A DNA stretch of 6,348 nt from Bacillota bacterium (GTDB lineage: Bacteria; Bacillota; Sulfobacillia; JAJZYS01; JAJYTV01): positions 1-6,348 of the forward strand of contig JAJZIE010000147.1 in NCBI GenBank assembly GCA_021810725.1. Direction: 5' to 3'. A program made the translations under genes and the position numbers. Below the pieces are notes generated by a model. It ran no database searches. It was not told the origin of the DNA and saw nothing but the letters and a program-made list of their open reading frames with translations. The stretch's first letter is position 1, and each line of letters starts with the position of its first letter. Positions 5,879-6,348 of the stretch are shown here, piece by piece.

Positions 5879-5885
5879 ACCTCCT
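5879..5885 (-). promoter_or_regulatory. Strong ribosome-binding site fixing the LCP start at TTG 5872
   Basis: On the minus strand AGGAGGT (5885 to 5879) is separated by 6 nt from TTG (5872-5870). This near-perfect Shine-Dalgarno would lie inside the coding sequence if the in-frame GTG at 5905 were used. Starting at TTG also gives the expected short basic leader (KKRLRPR) before the membrane helix. Confidence 0.85.
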
Positions 5886-5895
5886 GCGTCCAGGC

Positions 5896-5924
5896 TCGAC
5901 GGCACATCGGCGAACGCTTAGAAT
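5896..5924 (+). promoter_or_regulatory. Predicted sigma-70 type promoter for the gene at 5955
   Basis: TCGACG (5896-5901, 4 of 6 to TTGACA) and TAGAAT (5919-5924, 5 of 6 to TATAAT) have the ideal 17-nt spacing. Transcription would start near 5931, giving a leader of about 24 nt with the ribosome-binding site. It lies in the 82-bp gap between the divergent LCP gene and the right-edge gene. The -35 part overlaps the sequence just upstream of the LCP ribosome-binding site, so the two transcription units may affect each other. I could not identify an equally good minus-strand promoter for the LCP gene. Confidence 0.55.
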
Positions 5925-5954
5925 TTCTCTCAGTTTCCCGGGGGAGCTATCGCC

Positions 5955-6348
5955 ATGTTCACGTTGCAATTGCCCGAACTAGGACCGGACGAGCGGGAGC
6001 TCGCCTGCAATGCCCTGGCCAACACCTTGGCCTGCTCGCTGGACGAATCCCTGCTGAGCAGGGTGGGAGAGTTCGCCTGGGCCGACGCTAGCGTGGAGAA
6101 CCCGGCACCGGCGCTGCATGCGGTGCCGTCCAACCGCTATGACCGCGCCGCACTGCATCTCTGGCACGAGGTGCTGGAGCCACGTGGTGTGAGCACGTCC
6201 CGCCGCGAGGCGCAGGCACTTTTGAACCTGCTCGACGACTGCTTCAAGGTAGCGAGCCGCCTGCACGGCGGCAAGCTCTGGCCGATGATGCAGGCAAGCA
6301 TCTGGCGCAGCCTGCGCGATCAGCTTCAGCATGACCTCCAGACGGCCG
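5955..6348 (+). CDS. Unrecognised protein, N-terminal 131 residues, truncated by the window edge
   Basis: The frame is open from the ATG at 5955 to the right edge. The start has a good ribosome-binding site (GGGGGAG, 5940-5946, 8 nt spacing) and a well-spaced promoter upstream. The product begins MFTLQLPELGPDE with no signal peptide or membrane helix, so it is probably cytoplasmic. It looks mostly helical: residues about 11-40, a middle segment with NRYDRAALHLWHEVLEP (60-76), a leucine-rich helix QALLNLLDDCFKVASRL (87-103) and MMQASIWRSLRDQLQ (111-125). Three cysteines (C18, C27, C96) form no recognisable metal site. I do not recognise the family, and the missing C-terminus may hold the telling domain. 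Opposite-strand frames here (for example 5979-6332) look like shadows, since they lack comparable start signals. Confidence 0.7.
   Translation, partial: MFTLQLPELGPDERELACNALANTLACSLDESLLSRVGEFAWADASVENPAPALHAVPSNRYDRAALHLWHEVLEPRGVSTSRREAQALLNLLDDCFKVASRLHGGKLWPMMQASIWRSLRDQLQHDLQTA

Noticed and set aside
5048..6091. Plus-strand open frame (347 codons) antisense to the LCP gene and running past its start
   Set aside because: It has a biased composition, no motif, and crosses the LCP ribosome-binding site and the promoter/start of the gene at 5955. It is best read as a GC-driven shadow.

Overview
The window is GC-rich bacterial chromosomal DNA with tightly packed genes, no rRNA or tRNA gene, and no intact mobile element. 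The gene content points to a bacterium with a peptidoglycan wall carrying attached polymers, and probably an S-layer or SLH-anchored outer surface. The evidence is an exported protein with an SLH-like repeat, a LytR-CpsA-Psr (LCP) family protein and a D-Ala-D-Ala carboxypeptidase. Strong Shine-Dalgarno sequences, TTG and GTG starts, and this wall inventory fit a high-GC member of the Firmicutes, Chloroflexota, Armatimonadota or Deinococcus side of the tree. The sequence alone does not fix the phylum.

Layout: (1) 1-459, minus strand: the N-terminal 153 residues of a secreted SLH-like protein, running off the left edge. (2) 460-600: a divergent intergenic region in which the same 9-mer, TGGTAGTCT, lies upstream of both flanking genes on opposite strands, like a pair of extended -10 promoters. 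(3) 601-2420, plus strand: a 64-residue one-helix membrane protein followed 11 bp later by a UbiB/ABC1 (ADCK) atypical kinase. (4) 2421-2544: a gap holding two related hairpins, a 28-bp direct repeat with a 56-bp period. They resemble IS200/IS605 end or omega-RNA 3' hairpins, and the second is followed by TCAA. (5) 2545-3498, plus strand: a membrane-anchored YqkD/Bem46-like alpha/beta hydrolase starting at TTG. (6) 5872-3486, minus strand: an LCP protein and an S11 D-Ala-D-Ala carboxypeptidase overlapping at GTGA. The carboxypeptidase meets the hydrolase tail to tail with a 13-bp overlap. (7) 5955-6348, plus strand: the first 131 residues of an unrecognised protein behind a good promoter and ribosome-binding site, running off the right edge.

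Functionally, the LCP/carboxypeptidase pair forms a wall-assembly unit: one attaches polymers to peptidoglycan and the other trims stem peptides. The SLH-like protein would bind the wall or its secondary polymers, so it may be linked by theme. The small protein, UbiB kinase and hydrolase form a co-directional run of membrane proteins, probably tied to membrane lipid or isoprenoid-quinone metabolism, but nothing here fixes their substrates.

No clearly new multi-gene system is visible. The points most worth a second look are the IS605-like double hairpin just upstream of the hydrolase ribosome-binding site, the paired divergent promoters with an apparently leaderless SLH-like gene, and the changed metal/phosphate-binding residues in the LCP protein.
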